Assembly (NCBI RefSeq): GCF_014322765.1
Contig: NZ_JAASTZ010000001.1
Coordinates: 186,001 to 250,000, forward strand
Direction: 5' to 3'
DNA length: 64,000 nt
From: Listeria immobilis
Lineage (GTDB): Bacteria; Bacillota; Bacilli; Lactobacillales; Listeriaceae
Shown here: piece after piece, positions 23,222 to 31,516 of the stretch
How positions within the stretch are numbered: the first letter of the stretch is position 1
Layout of the letters: each line of letters opens with the position of its first letter
The notes under the pieces: model-generated
What the model was told of the DNA's origin: nothing
The model's input: the letters and a program-made list of their open reading frames with translations, nothing else
Databases searched by the model: none
Made by a program: the position numbers and the translations under genes

Positions 23222-24119
23222 CTGTTTTCCAAAGAAATTCTGCTACCATTGTATCAATATCGTTATTTTCGTGGAGTTTACTATGAGCAGCATTTTTTCC
23301 AGTAAAAACTTTCTCTTCATAACTGGCTACTTGGTTTTCAAAGATAAATTTACCAGAAAGAGCACTTGCAACCGAAACACTACCATCGCTTTTAGTCCCA
23401 TCCAGTGTATCACCGGCAATATTTAAAACATTTAACTGAGAAGGGATATTTTGTTTATTCTTGATAAAATTGCTATAGCGTTCAGAAGATTGCTTTGGCC
23501 CATCTTCTGTTAAGTCATAAGCTGTAATACCATTATCACCAATGACTAGCCCATTTAGCGGCGCACCTATCAAAATAAGCTTTTCAATAACCGGATAAGC
23601 TGTATCATTCCCTGTTTTTTCAATATAGTTAGTTAAACTCACGCCTCCCATGGAATGACCAAGCGCATTAACTTTTTCAATGTGATAATTATGTTTCAGT
23701 TCTTTCATAACGCTTTCTATCCATAGTGTTTGATTAACCATCGAACTTTTATTATTTTCAAAAATAACTTGAATGGTAGGGTTGTGGCTAAATTTATCAT
23801 AAGTACCTGTTGTCGAAATCTCACCATCAGTTGCTACTGTCATAACTAGTGATTTTGTCACATCTCCGTCACTTGCAAAGCGATTAATCATCCCTCCGAG
23901 TGAGTTTGCTGTACCTGAATAGCCGTGAACAAAAAGTGTTGGTATAGCTATTTCTGTTGTAGATGTTGTCTCTTTAGTAGCTGTTTCTTTTTTCTTTGTC
24001 TCAGCAGTTGCTGTATTTAGATTTGCATTCTTTTTAGTTGGTTCGAAATGAAGGAATATCACACCAAAACCAGTAATAATTACGGCAAGCATCATAATTC
24101 CGATAATAATTTTTTTCAT
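23208..24119 (-). CDS. DUF915 alpha/beta hydrolase, membrane-anchored or secreted (paralogue 1)
   Basis: The 303-residue protein has an N-terminal hydrophobic anchor (3-22) and a Thr/Lys/Glu-rich linker (25-55). The hydrolase domain then shows TLFVHGYSGTANSLGGMI (oxyanion region) and the nucleophile elbow GHSMGG near 155-160. Catalytic Asp and His are probably in the GDTLDGTKSDGSV and HSKLHEN segments. The family is DUF915, a lipase-like group of unknown substrate. It shares several matching motifs with the upstream neighbour, so the two arose by duplication. It starts 19 bp after that gene. Confidence 0.85.
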   Translation of the reverse strand: MKKIIIGIMMLAVIITGFGVIFLHFEPTKKNANLNTATAETKKKETATKETTSTTEIAIPTLFVHGYSGTANSLGGMINRFASDGDVTKSLVMTVATDGEISTTGTYDKFSHNPTIQVIFENNKSSMVNQTLWIESVMKELKHNYHIEKVNALGHSMGGVSLTNYIEKTGNDTAYPVIEKLILIGAPLNGLVIGDNGITAYDLTEDGPKQSSERYSNFIKNKQNIPSQLNVLNIAGDTLDGTKSDGSVSVASALSGKFIFENQVASYEEKVFTGKNAAHSKLHENNDIDTMVAEFLWKTEKVD

Positions 24120-24138
24120 AATAAACTTCCTTTAACTT

Positions 24139-24960
24139 TTATTTCTGCCCCCATAAAAATGAGCCAACATATTTATCTACAACAGTAGATTCATGCATGC
24201 TACTATGGGTTGCTTGTGGTCCTTTAATTACATGAGTAGTCACTTTTTGATGTGCAAATAATTTTTGACCATATAGCACACTATCTAATTTAACTTCTCC
24301 GTCACTATTAGAACCATCTTCTAGGTTTCCACCAATAATCATAATTTCTGTATTAGTAGGCAATACTTTTGCCATTTTTTCAGCAAATTTTGTATGCACA
24401 TTGTTGGCATTTTTAATATCCACTTGTTGATCTCCGTTGACATACTCTTCTGGATAAAATGGTACAGCTAGAAATACAATTTTATTTACTTGTGGATAGG
24501 AATTGTTTTTTTCATAACTTGCTAAATAAGCTACCCAAGCGCCCCCGCCCATCGAATGACCAACTGCATTAAATTTTTTGATTTCGTAGTTTTGGTGTAG
24601 GTAGGACATAACTTTTTTCGTCCACATAGATTGTTGTGGTAAAGTTGCCCGATTATCTTCAAACACAATATTTATAAGTGGATTTTTTGTTGATTTATCA
24701 TATGTACCTGTAGTCGAGATATTTCCGTCAGGGCTTACATTTACAGTTAATGTCTCTTTTGCCCAATCATATTTTTGATCAAAGCGACGTATCATTCCAT
24801 GAAGTGAGCGATCGGTACCACGATAACCATGAATAAAAATCGTAGGAATGGTGTCTTGTGCTGCTTTTGGATAGGAAGTATTGATGGTTAATAGTATAAA
24901 TAGTGCTCCAACTAAACAGCCTAGTGGTAAGATAATGGAGAAGAACACACGCTTTAGCAT
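24139..24960 (-). CDS. DUF915 alpha/beta hydrolase, membrane-anchored or secreted (paralogue 2)
   Basis: The 273-residue paralogue of the downstream gene has a signal-anchor (6-27), TIFIHGYRGTDRSLHGMI, the nucleophile motif GHSMGGGAW (about 134-142), GGNLEDGSNSDGEV and a terminal THSSMHEST with the likely catalytic histidine. It lacks the long Thr/Lys/Glu linker of its neighbour. The substrate is unknown; lipase or esterase activity at the cell surface is a family-based guess. The ATG is preceded by AAGGGGCG. Confidence 0.85.
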   Translation of the reverse strand: MLKRVFFSIILPLGCLVGALFILLTINTSYPKAAQDTIPTIFIHGYRGTDRSLHGMIRRFDQKYDWAKETLTVNVSPDGNISTTGTYDKSTKNPLINIVFEDNRATLPQQSMWTKKVMSYLHQNYEIKKFNAVGHSMGGGAWVAYLASYEKNNSYPQVNKIVFLAVPFYPEEYVNGDQQVDIKNANNVHTKFAEKMAKVLPTNTEIMIIGGNLEDGSNSDGEVKLDSVLYGQKLFAHQKVTTHVIKGPQATHSSMHESTVVDKYVGSFLWGQK

Positions 24961-25116
24961 TATTTTACGCCCCTTTATATTTCGTTATGAACAAATTATA
25001 CATTTTTTTACTTAAAAACGCACGATTGGTCTTCTTTTTCTGTAAAATTAATGGTTTATTCTCAGGAACACATATAGTATACTGTAAAAATAAGCGAAGA
25101 AACGGAGGCATTTAGA

Positions 25117-25575
25117 ATGATTAAACGAACAGGTGAAGTTGTACTTGCTATTATTGGTCTAGTTTTTAGTGTATTAATGCAAGCTGCAATTGCTACTATA
25201 GGATTTTTAATGGTAAATGGTTCTAAAGCCAATGAAGGATTAACTACTTATTATAATAATTACTATCAAACAATGGCTAAATGGGATATTCCAAAAAGTG
25301 AAATTCCAGATGCTGATAGAGTATTGGATTTTGTACATACGTTGTCGTGGGTAGCTTTATCAGGTGGAATAATCACTTTAATTCTTGGGATAGTTGGTAT
25401 ATTCTACATTGTTAATAACAAAAAGCCCGTTTTATCTGGTTTTTTATTCTTATTAGCAGGAATTGTATCGCTTGTTTCAACTGTTTTAATAGGCTTTTTC
25501 CCAGCATTAATCTTTGTAGTTGCAGCAATGCTTTGTTTTATTCGCAAACCAAAAAGCAACTATTTACATTTTTAG
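25117..25575 (+). CDS. DUF4064 family membrane protein
   Basis: The 152-residue protein has four predicted helices: residues 8-33, then after a soluble loop (35-73) 85-104, 108-125 and 128-143. MIKRTGEVVLAIIGLVFSVLMQ at the start and the G-I-I-x-L-I-L-G-I-V-G-I motif fit DUF4064. No catalytic residues are seen. The ATG has CGGAGGC upstream; TATACT at about 25078 could be its -10. A terminator follows. Confidence 0.75.
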   Translation: MIKRTGEVVLAIIGLVFSVLMQAAIATIGFLMVNGSKANEGLTTYYNNYYQTMAKWDIPKSEIPDADRVLDFVHTLSWVALSGGIITLILGIVGIFYIVNNKKPVLSGFLFLLAGIVSLVSTVLIGFFPALIFVVAAMLCFIRKPKSNYLHF

Positions 25576-25585
25576 CAAGAAAGAG

Positions 25586-25612
25586 GGAGTTGGAATTTCC
25601 AGCTCCTTTTTG
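25586..25612 (+). terminator. Terminator of the DUF4064 gene
   Basis: GGAGTTGGAA pairs with TTCCAGCTCC (centre near 25596) with a mismatch, followed by TTTTTG. Confidence 0.8.
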
Positions 25613-25669
25613 TTTTGCCTTTCTTTTTTTAGGGAATAATATAGAGGATTTCAAGAGGAGGTTGATAGT

Positions 25670-25894
25670 GTGAAAAGTAAAGTTGGTATTATTGCTGGAA
25701 CAATTGCTGGGGTGGTTGCCTGTGTAGCGGTTTATGTGGTGAAAAAACAACAGCCACCTACCCCTTTTGATGAAGTAAATGATATTAGGTCGCGCTATGA
25801 GGAAGCAGATATTTCAGAAACGGAACTTGAAGAAGCCAACATGGTTTCAGAAGGTGGGGTTTCATCCATCCAATATGAAGAAAAAATTAAATAG
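25670..25894 (+). CDS. Small single-pass membrane protein of unknown function
   Basis: The protein has 74 residues from a GTG start preceded by AAGAGGAGG. One glycine/alanine-rich helix (residues 4-23, VGIIAGTIAGVVACVAVYVV) is followed by a basic VKKQQ, which sets the C-terminal acidic 45 residues probably in the cytoplasm. I do not recognise a family beyond general resemblance to YtxH-type short envelope proteins. It has its own terminator and lies upstream of the LiaIH-like pair. Confidence 0.65.
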   Translation: MKSKVGIIAGTIAGVVACVAVYVVKKQQPPTPFDEVNDIRSRYEEADISETELEEANMVSEGGVSSIQYEEKIK

Positions 25895-25899
25895 TCCTT

Positions 25900-25944
25900 A
25901 AAACAGTTTGTTTCTTGTGTTTCGCAAGAGGCAAACTGTTTTTT
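25900..25944 (+). terminator. Terminator after the small membrane protein gene
   Basis: AAAACAGTTTG (25900-25910) pairs with CAAACTGTTTT (25932-25942), with an inner CTTG/CAAG pair, followed by T residues. Confidence 0.88.
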
Positions 25945-26124
25945 ACTTGGAATGTTTCCTAATTGTCATGAAAATATGTTATCCTTTAAGTAGATAATAG
26001 GACTCAGGTTGTAGGTGGATTTCCTTCTACAGCGGGTTCTTCAAGTTGATACATAGCGTTATGATAAGTACAGTAATAAAAGAAAGATAAATTAGCTACT
26101 CTTGGAAGTAAGGAGGTAGACGTA

Positions 26125-26439
26125 TTGAGAGCAATTTTGATCGGTGTATTAATAGTTTTACTAATTTCAATGATACTTATAGTACTATGGCCAGCAATTA
26201 TGGCAACAATTGGTGCAGTACTAGGCTTTTGGTCATTAAAGAAACTTCTCGAAGCACGTTCTTTAGGAGAGAAAATCTTATATGGAGTTTTAATCGGCGT
26301 TGGTGCCTTGATTATTCTAGCTAACTTAAAAGGAATTTTGGTTGTCGTGATTATTGGCGCAATTATTTACTTCCTAACTAGAAATAAAAATAAACCTAAA
26401 AAAAATGATGATATCTTTGACTACCCATACAATAAATAA
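26125..26439 (+). CDS. LiaI-like small membrane protein
   Basis: The 104-residue protein has three hydrophobic segments (residues 3-22, 24-38 and 53-86) and a charged tail ending DDIFDYPYNK. The start is TTG with AAGGAGG 8 nt upstream. It is directly followed by a PspA-like gene, the arrangement of liaI-liaH in Bacillus, where the membrane protein anchors the phage-shock protein. The L. monocytogenes pair lmo0954-lmo0955 is reported in the LiaR regulon; that equivalence is from memory. A GTAGG...CCTTCTAC hairpin lies in the leader near 26012-26030. Confidence 0.75.
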   Translation: MRAILIGVLIVLLISMILIVLWPAIMATIGAVLGFWSLKKLLEARSLGEKILYGVLIGVGALIILANLKGILVVVIIGAIIYFLTRNKNKPKKNDDIFDYPYNK

Positions 26440-26454
26440 TTGGAGGAGAAAAAA

Positions 26455-27297
26455 ATGGCAAACCTTTTTGAAAAAATGAAACAATGGAATAAAGAAGTAA
26501 GCGAAAAGATTGAGAAACGTGAAGAAAAACGTCGTAATTCAGTGAGCTACTATATGGATAAAACCAAACAAGAAATGAAAGATGCAGAACGTATGGTTGA
26601 AAAACAACGTGAATTAAAATCTCTTTTCTACAAAGAATACAAAGAAATGGAAGTTTATGTTGAAAAACGTCGTCACCAAGCTGAAATTGCAAAAGAAGCA
26701 GGCGAAACTAAGTTAGCAGATTTTGCTCTAGAAGAAGTGGCTCAATATGAAGAACAATTAGAAGCTACAAAAGGTCATTATGAACAAGCATCAGAACAAC
26801 TTGAAAAATTGGAATTACGGATGCACGAAATGCGTTTAAAATGGAAAAATCTTAAAACACAACATCTAGCTGAAATGGCGGAAAAAAATGCCACAGAAAC
26901 ATCTGAAAAAATGGATAAAGTAATTCATGATATGAGTTGGGGTAGCGTAAGTGATTACCATGAAGCGCAAAAACAACGCGATTTAGCAGATGAAGCTGAG
27001 AAAAAAGCAGATATGAACAAAGAACTTTCTCAATCCTTTGATGATCTTATGGATGAGTTAGAAAAGAAAACGAAGAAAAGTAAAGAAGTCATCAAAGATA
27101 AAGCACAAAACTTTACAACAATGGTAGATGAAATTATTGAACGCGAAAAACAAAATTTCAAAAAGCCTGAAAAAGCATCTATGGAAGATCAATTAAATGA
27201 GCTGGAAAAAGAAGCAGCAAAAGAAAAACCAAAAGAAGAAAAAGAAGTGCTTATTCCAGAATTAGAGAAAAAAGAAGAGCCAAAAGAAGATAAATAA
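26455..27297 (+). CDS. PspA/IM30 (LiaH-like) family protein
   Basis: The 280-residue protein is almost entirely alpha-helical and highly charged, with long coiled coils over residues ~10-150 (KQWNKEVSEKIEKREEKRR onward). This matches the IM30/PspA/Vipp1 fold that oligomerises on stressed membranes. A Lys/Glu-rich tail (220-280) extends beyond the core. The ATG at 26455 follows GGAGGAG, and it begins 16 bp after the LiaI-like gene. It is expected to protect the envelope against cell-wall antibiotics together with its partner. Confidence 0.82.
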   Translation: MANLFEKMKQWNKEVSEKIEKREEKRRNSVSYYMDKTKQEMKDAERMVEKQRELKSLFYKEYKEMEVYVEKRRHQAEIAKEAGETKLADFALEEVAQYEEQLEATKGHYEQASEQLEKLELRMHEMRLKWKNLKTQHLAEMAEKNATETSEKMDKVIHDMSWGSVSDYHEAQKQRDLADEAEKKADMNKELSQSFDDLMDELEKKTKKSKEVIKDKAQNFTTMVDEIIEREKQNFKKPEKASMEDQLNELEKEAAKEKPKEEKEVLIPELEKKEEPKEDK

Positions 27298-27311
27298 AAA
27301 GTGCGACACCT

Positions 27312-27359
27312 AAGATTGTAGGTAAAGTGAGAAATCATTTTGCTTACAATCTTTTTTTA
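27312..27359 (+). terminator. Terminator of the LiaIH-like operon
   Basis: AAGATTGTA (27312-27320) pairs with TACAATCTT (27345-27353) across a 24-nt loop, followed by TTTTTT. The 310-bp gap up to nagA otherwise holds a 7-bp inverted repeat ACTAGCT/AGCTAGT (27386-27411), A/T-rich spacer and the nagA promoter/operator. Confidence 0.75.
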
Positions 27360-27542
27360 TATTCGAATGTAGGGGTTGTTTTCAAACTAGCTAGAAATTA
27401 ATACAGCTAGTATTTTACCTAAATAAGAGCTATATCATTTTTTATAATATGGAATAGGCTAGCTATGATGCTTGAAATTATTTTTCCAAAGTTTTATTTT
27501 TGCTTATTTTTATATTGTTCGGGGTAAATAGGGAAAGATAAG

Positions 27543-27570
27543 TTGCATTTTAATAGATACATGTTATAAT
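27543..27570 (+). promoter_or_regulatory. Sigma-A promoter of the nagABR operon
   Basis: TTGCAT (27543-27548) and TATAAT (27565-27570) are separated by 16 bp. Confidence 0.65.
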
Positions 27571-27571
27571 A

Positions 27572-27587
27572 ATTGGTATAGACCGAT
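27572..27587 (+). promoter_or_regulatory. NagR (YvoA-type) operator
   Basis: ATTGGTATAGACCGAT resembles the imperfect palindrome bound by B. subtilis NagR/YvoA and starts two bases after the -10 hexamer, where bound repressor would block transcription. Glucosamine-6-phosphate or GlcNAc-6-phosphate would release it. Confidence 0.7.
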
Positions 27588-27608
27588 TTAACGAGGAGGC
27601 AATATGTA

Positions 27609-28742
27609 ATGGCTAATAAAGTAATTACAAACGCTACAATTTATACTGGTAAGGGAGTTCTTGATAACGCTTTTGTTAGGTTTGACAAACAGATTTTGGA
27701 AGTTGGTTCCATGGCTGATTTTCAAGCAGATAAAATAGAAGAAGTCATTGATGCTAAAGGACAAAAAATTGTTCCAGGATTTATTGATGTTCATTCCCAT
27801 GGTGGTTATAGTTTTGATGCAATGGATGCAGATCCAGAAGCGCTTAGAAAACAAGTGAATGGTATGTTAAATGAAGGGATTACTACTTACTTCCCAACAA
27901 CAATGACACAATCACATGAAAATATTGAAAAAGCATTAAAAGTAATCAATGAAGTAGCACAAACAGAGCCAGTAATTGGTGGAATTCACTTAGAAGGTCC
28001 ATTTGTTTCAAAGGTCTTTAAAGGCGCGCAACCAGAAGAATACATTCAAGCACCTGATTTAGAACTTTTTAAAAAATGGTTTGATATTTCTGGTGGTTTA
28101 ATCAAATTAGTAACCTATGCACCAGAACATGAAACATCTGCGGACTTTGAGAATTTTTGTTTTGAACTAGGTGTTGTTCCGAGTATTGGACACTCTAATG
28201 ATGTTCGGGAACACTTGAAAACAAGTAAAGCAACCCATGCCACTCATTTATATAATGCTTGTCACCGAATGACGCACCGCGAGCCTGGTGTTCCAGGGCA
28301 CGTTTTACTTGAGCAAGGTATTAATGCTGAAATAATTGTTGATGGAATTCACGTTCACCCCGATATGGTGAAATTAGCTTATAAAATGAAAGGTGCAGAA
28401 CATCTTTGTATCATTACTGATTCCATGCGCGCAAAAGGTATGCCAGAAGGAAAATCTGAACTTGGCGGTCAAACAGTAATCGTAAAAGATAAACAAGCTC
28501 GTTTAGAAGATGGAACACTTGCAGGCAGCGTGTTAACTTATGATGATGGTTTCCGTAATATGATTAAATTTACTGGTTGTACTATGGAAGAAGCAGTTCT
28601 TATGTCTTCTGGAAACCAAGCTCGCGAGTTTAATTTAACACAAAAAGGTGCTATTCAAGCAGGTAAAGATGCAGATTTCAATATTTTAAATGATAATTTA
28701 CAAATAACTGCCACATATTCATTCGGAAAAAAACATTCTTGA
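27609..28742 (+). CDS. nagA: N-acetylglucosamine-6-phosphate deacetylase
   Basis: The 377-residue amidohydrolase has the metal motif DVHSHGG (about 59-65), the HLEGPF glutamate near 128, metal histidines in GHSND and THLYNACHRMTHREPG, and the catalytic aspartate in ITDSMRAKG near residue 275. It removes acetate from GlcNAc-6-P in amino-sugar use and cell-wall recycling. The ATG at 27609 is preceded by AGGAGG; an ATG-TAA pair at 27603 lies between the ribosome site and the start. It is first in nagA-nagB-nagR. Confidence 0.96.
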   Translation: MANKVITNATIYTGKGVLDNAFVRFDKQILEVGSMADFQADKIEEVIDAKGQKIVPGFIDVHSHGGYSFDAMDADPEALRKQVNGMLNEGITTYFPTTMTQSHENIEKALKVINEVAQTEPVIGGIHLEGPFVSKVFKGAQPEEYIQAPDLELFKKWFDISGGLIKLVTYAPEHETSADFENFCFELGVVPSIGHSNDVREHLKTSKATHATHLYNACHRMTHREPGVPGHVLLEQGINAEIIVDGIHVHPDMVKLAYKMKGAEHLCIITDSMRAKGMPEGKSELGGQTVIVKDKQARLEDGTLAGSVLTYDDGFRNMIKFTGCTMEEAVLMSSGNQAREFNLTQKGAIQAGKDADFNILNDNLQITATYSFGKKHS

Positions 28743-28758
28743 GAGGAAGATAATTACT

Positions 28759-29463
28759 ATGCAACTTATCACAACAGAAAATAAATTAACAGGTTCAAAA
28801 AAAGCTTTAGAATTGATTGAAAAAGGCATTACCTCTGGTGAAGTGAAAACATTAGGGCTAGCAACAGGAAGTACACCAGAAACCCTATATGCAGAGCTTG
28901 TAAAGAGTAATGTAGATACTAAAAATGTAACAACAACTAACCTAGATGAATATGTAGGTCTTGCAGCGAGCGACCCAAACAGTTATCATTACTATATGAA
29001 TAACTTATTATTCTCTAAAAAAGCATTTAAAGAAAGTTTCTTACCAAATGGAGAAGCGACCGATGCAGAAGCAGAATGTTCTCGTTATGAAGATATTTTG
29101 TCAGAGCATCCAGTAGATATTCAAGTATTAGGTATTGGTACAAATGGCCATATTGGCTTTAATGAACCAGGAACTTCCTTTGATTCACTTACACATAAAG
29201 TCGTGTTAACTGATTCCACTCGTGAAGCCAACAAACGCTTTTTCGAAAGAGAAGAAGATGTACCGACTCATGCTTATTCTATGGGAATTAAATCAATTAT
29301 GAATGCAAAAAAAATTATCCTACTTGCTTTTGGTGAAAACAAAGCACAAGCAATCAAAGAAACTATTAAAGGACCTGTAGATGTGAATTGCCCTGCTTCT
29401 GTACTTCAAAATCATCCAGATGTTACAGTGATTCTTGACAATGAGGCGGCGTCACTTCTATAA
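28759..29463 (+). CDS. nagB: Glucosamine-6-phosphate deaminase
   Basis: This is a 234-residue enzyme converting glucosamine-6-P to fructose-6-P and ammonia. The phosphate loop is GLATGSTPETLY near 34-45, the catalytic LDEYVG follows at about 62-67, and GIGTNGHIGFNEPG (127-140) forms the active site. The shorter length compared with E. coli NagB (266) is typical of the non-allosteric firmicute form. It lies 16 bp after nagA with GAGAGGAAG as ribosome site. Confidence 0.96.
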   Translation: MQLITTENKLTGSKKALELIEKGITSGEVKTLGLATGSTPETLYAELVKSNVDTKNVTTTNLDEYVGLAASDPNSYHYYMNNLLFSKKAFKESFLPNGEATDAEAECSRYEDILSEHPVDIQVLGIGTNGHIGFNEPGTSFDSLTHKVVLTDSTREANKRFFEREEDVPTHAYSMGIKSIMNAKKIILLAFGENKAQAIKETIKGPVDVNCPASVLQNHPDVTVILDNEAASLL

Positions 29464-29478
29464 GAAGAGGGCGGGAAA

Positions 29479-30201
29479 ATGATCGATAAACAATCAGGAA
29501 TACCGATTTACATTCAAATTCAAAGTGAAATTAAAAAGAAGATGGAAGATGGCATTTGGAGTGTTGGAACTTCTATACCTGCTGAACGTCAACTTGCAGA
29601 AATGTTCCATGTTAGCCGAATGACAGTTAGACAAGCAATTCAGGGCTTAGTGGATGACAATATTTTGCAAAGACGTATTGGTGCAGGCACATTTATTGCG
29701 GAAAAGAAATTGACAGAACGACTTGAGGCAGTCACGAGTTTTACTAATTTGATGCTGCAAGAGGGTAAGGTTCCTTCGACACGCATTGTATCATATGGGA
29801 TTCGTCCAGCAAGTACGCAAGAACAAGAAGCACTGCAACTACCAGAAGACAGCAATGTGATGAAAATTGAGCGGATTCGTTACGGCGACCGTGTTCCAAT
29901 ACTTTACGAGGTTGCTGCAATTCCAGAAAAAATTGCTTCACTGCTTACAAAGGAAGATATTATGGACTCCCTTTATAAAGCGATTGAATTAAAGCTTGGT
30001 CAACCAATTGGAGAAGCAGAGCAAATCATGGAAGCTTCTTTAGTCTCAGAAAAAATTGCGCCATATCTTGATGTAAAACTCGGCTCACCTGTTATGAAAC
30101 TTCGACAAATCACTATGCTAGAAGATGGTCGACCATTTGAATTCACACGTTCCCAGTATGTTGGAAGTAGATTTCAGTTTGTAGCAAGGATTAAACAATA
30201 A
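29479..30201 (+). CDS. nagR: GntR/HutC-family repressor of amino-sugar genes
   Basis: The 240-residue regulator has an N-terminal winged helix (IPAERQLAEMFHVSRMTVRQAIQGLVDDNIL, about 34-64) and a C-terminal UTRA effector domain (about 85-235). Its position after nagA-nagB and the NagR-type operator at the operon promoter identify it as the NagR/YvoA homologue that senses glucosamine-6-P-type ligands. The protein would repress its own operon. A strong terminator follows. Confidence 0.92.
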   Translation: MIDKQSGIPIYIQIQSEIKKKMEDGIWSVGTSIPAERQLAEMFHVSRMTVRQAIQGLVDDNILQRRIGAGTFIAEKKLTERLEAVTSFTNLMLQEGKVPSTRIVSYGIRPASTQEQEALQLPEDSNVMKIERIRYGDRVPILYEVAAIPEKIASLLTKEDIMDSLYKAIELKLGQPIGEAEQIMEASLVSEKIAPYLDVKLGSPVMKLRQITMLEDGRPFEFTRSQYVGSRFQFVARIKQ

Positions 30202-30242
30202 AAAAAAGCTTGAAATGATTTTAACTCGTTTCAAGCTTTTTT
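30202..30242. terminator. Terminator of the nagABR operon
   Basis: AAAAAAGCTTGAAA (30202-30215) pairs perfectly with TTTCAAGCTTTTTT (30229-30242). Confidence 0.92.
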
Positions 30243-30283
30243 GTATAAAAATGAGTTAAGTGTAGCAAGAATAATGATTTTCG

Positions 30284-30312
30284 TTGTTTTTTTATAAATA
30301 AAAAAGTATAAT
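30284..30312 (+). promoter_or_regulatory. Putative sigma-A promoter of the TagO-like gene
   Basis: TTGTTT (30284-30289) and TATAAT (30307-30312) are 17 bp apart. Confidence 0.6.
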
Positions 30313-30347
30313 GAGATGAATGAAAAATTTGGCGGGGAGGACTAGCC

Positions 30348-31403
30348 ATGAACTGGATGATTATAGTGATTTGTTTTGGCGTGTCCGTGTTAATTACACC
30401 GCTAATTCGAAAAATAGCGCTTTATTTTGATATTACAGATAAACCAGACAAGCGACGAATTAATATTAAACCTATTCCAAGTTTAGGTGGTTTAGCTATA
30501 TTTATTAGTTTTGTGGTAGGGATGCTACTACTCCCGATTGATAATATGTTTTTATGGCCACTTCTGATTGCAGGATTTGTTATGGCATTAACAGGCTTTT
30601 TAGATGATATTTTAGAATTAAAAGCAAGATATAAATTAATTGGTCAAGTGTTAGCAGCCTTTATTATTGTTGTCTGGGGCGGGATTAGCATAGATTTCAT
30701 TAATTTACCATTTGGTGGCGAGATTCATTTTGGGGTATTAAGTATTCCTTTAACGATCATTTGGATTGTTGCGATTACTAATGCAATTAACTTAATTGAT
30801 GGACTAGATGGTCTTGCAGCGGGTGTTTCAACCATTGCCTTACTGACTATTTTAGGAATGGCATTTATTATGGGAGATGTACTTGTAATTATGATTGCCA
30901 GCGTATTAATAGCAGGCACACTTGGATTTTTACCATACAATTTCAACCCAGCTAAAATATTTATGGGTGATACGGGGGCACTTTTTTTAGGTTTTATTAT
31001 CTCTGTGTTATCAGTGATGGGTTTCAAAAACGTTACCTTTATCTCACTCATCGTACCAATTTTAATTTTGGGTGTACCAATTTCAGACACTGTGTTTGCA
31101 ATCGTTCGAAGACTAGTTACAAAACAACCAATTGCAATGGCAGATAAATCTCATTTACATCATTGTTTATTACGACTTGGCTTTACACATCGACAAACGG
31201 TAATTTTAATTTATGCGATAGCGGCATTGTTTTCTTTATTCGCCTTTATTTTTACGATGTCAACGTTGTGGGGTTCCATGCTATTAATAGGTGTGTTATT
31301 ACTTTTAATCGAAATAATGATTGAAACACTTGGATTAATAGGAAGTACATATCGTCCTTTACTTAAACTTTTCAAAATTTCAAAAGAAGATAAAATAGAT
31401 TAG
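30348..31403 (+). CDS. tagO: Undecaprenyl-phosphate GlcNAc-1-phosphate transferase (TagO/WecA family)
   Basis: This 351-residue polytopic enzyme has about ten membrane helices. Family motifs are visible: DKPDKRRIN near residue 33, the catalytic TNAINLIDGLDGLAAGVS (about 144-161), KIFMGDTGALFLGF (about 204-217) and the substrate-specificity HLHHCLLRLGFTHRQ (about 267-281). It links GlcNAc-1-P from UDP-GlcNAc to undecaprenyl phosphate, the first step of wall teichoic acid. Listeria carries more than one TagO homologue, so which one dominates is not evident. Monocistronic with promoter and terminator. Confidence 0.9.
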   Translation: MNWMIIVICFGVSVLITPLIRKIALYFDITDKPDKRRINIKPIPSLGGLAIFISFVVGMLLLPIDNMFLWPLLIAGFVMALTGFLDDILELKARYKLIGQVLAAFIIVVWGGISIDFINLPFGGEIHFGVLSIPLTIIWIVAITNAINLIDGLDGLAAGVSTIALLTILGMAFIMGDVLVIMIASVLIAGTLGFLPYNFNPAKIFMGDTGALFLGFIISVLSVMGFKNVTFISLIVPILILGVPISDTVFAIVRRLVTKQPIAMADKSHLHHCLLRLGFTHRQTVILIYAIAALFSLFAFIFTMSTLWGSMLLIGVLLLLIEIMIETLGLIGSTYRPLLKLFKISKEDKID

Positions 31404-31434
31404 AGACTAAAAGCATTTCTTAGTCTCTTTTTTC
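31402..31434 (+). terminator. Terminator of the TagO-like gene
   Basis: AGAGACTAA (31402-31410) pairs with TTAGTCTCT (31420-31428), followed by TTTTTT. The coding stop overlaps the stem. Confidence 0.85.
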
Positions 31435-31450
31435 TATGCCAAAATTCTTA

Positions 31451-31479
31451 TTGAGTAAGCACTCATCTTGTGATACATT
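31451..31479 (+). promoter_or_regulatory. Putative sigma-A promoter of the U32 operon
   Basis: TTGAGT (31451-31456) and TACATT (31474-31479) are separated by 17 bp. Confidence 0.5.
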
Positions 31480-31516
31480 TATCAAGTAACGTTTTTGTAG
31501 AAATGAGGAGAAAATC

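Noticed and set aside
27386-27411. Inverted repeat ACTAGCT/AGCTAGT as a terminator
   Set aside because: It has only a 7-bp A/T-rich stem, a 12-nt loop and no proper T tract; a clear terminator already lies at 27312-27359.
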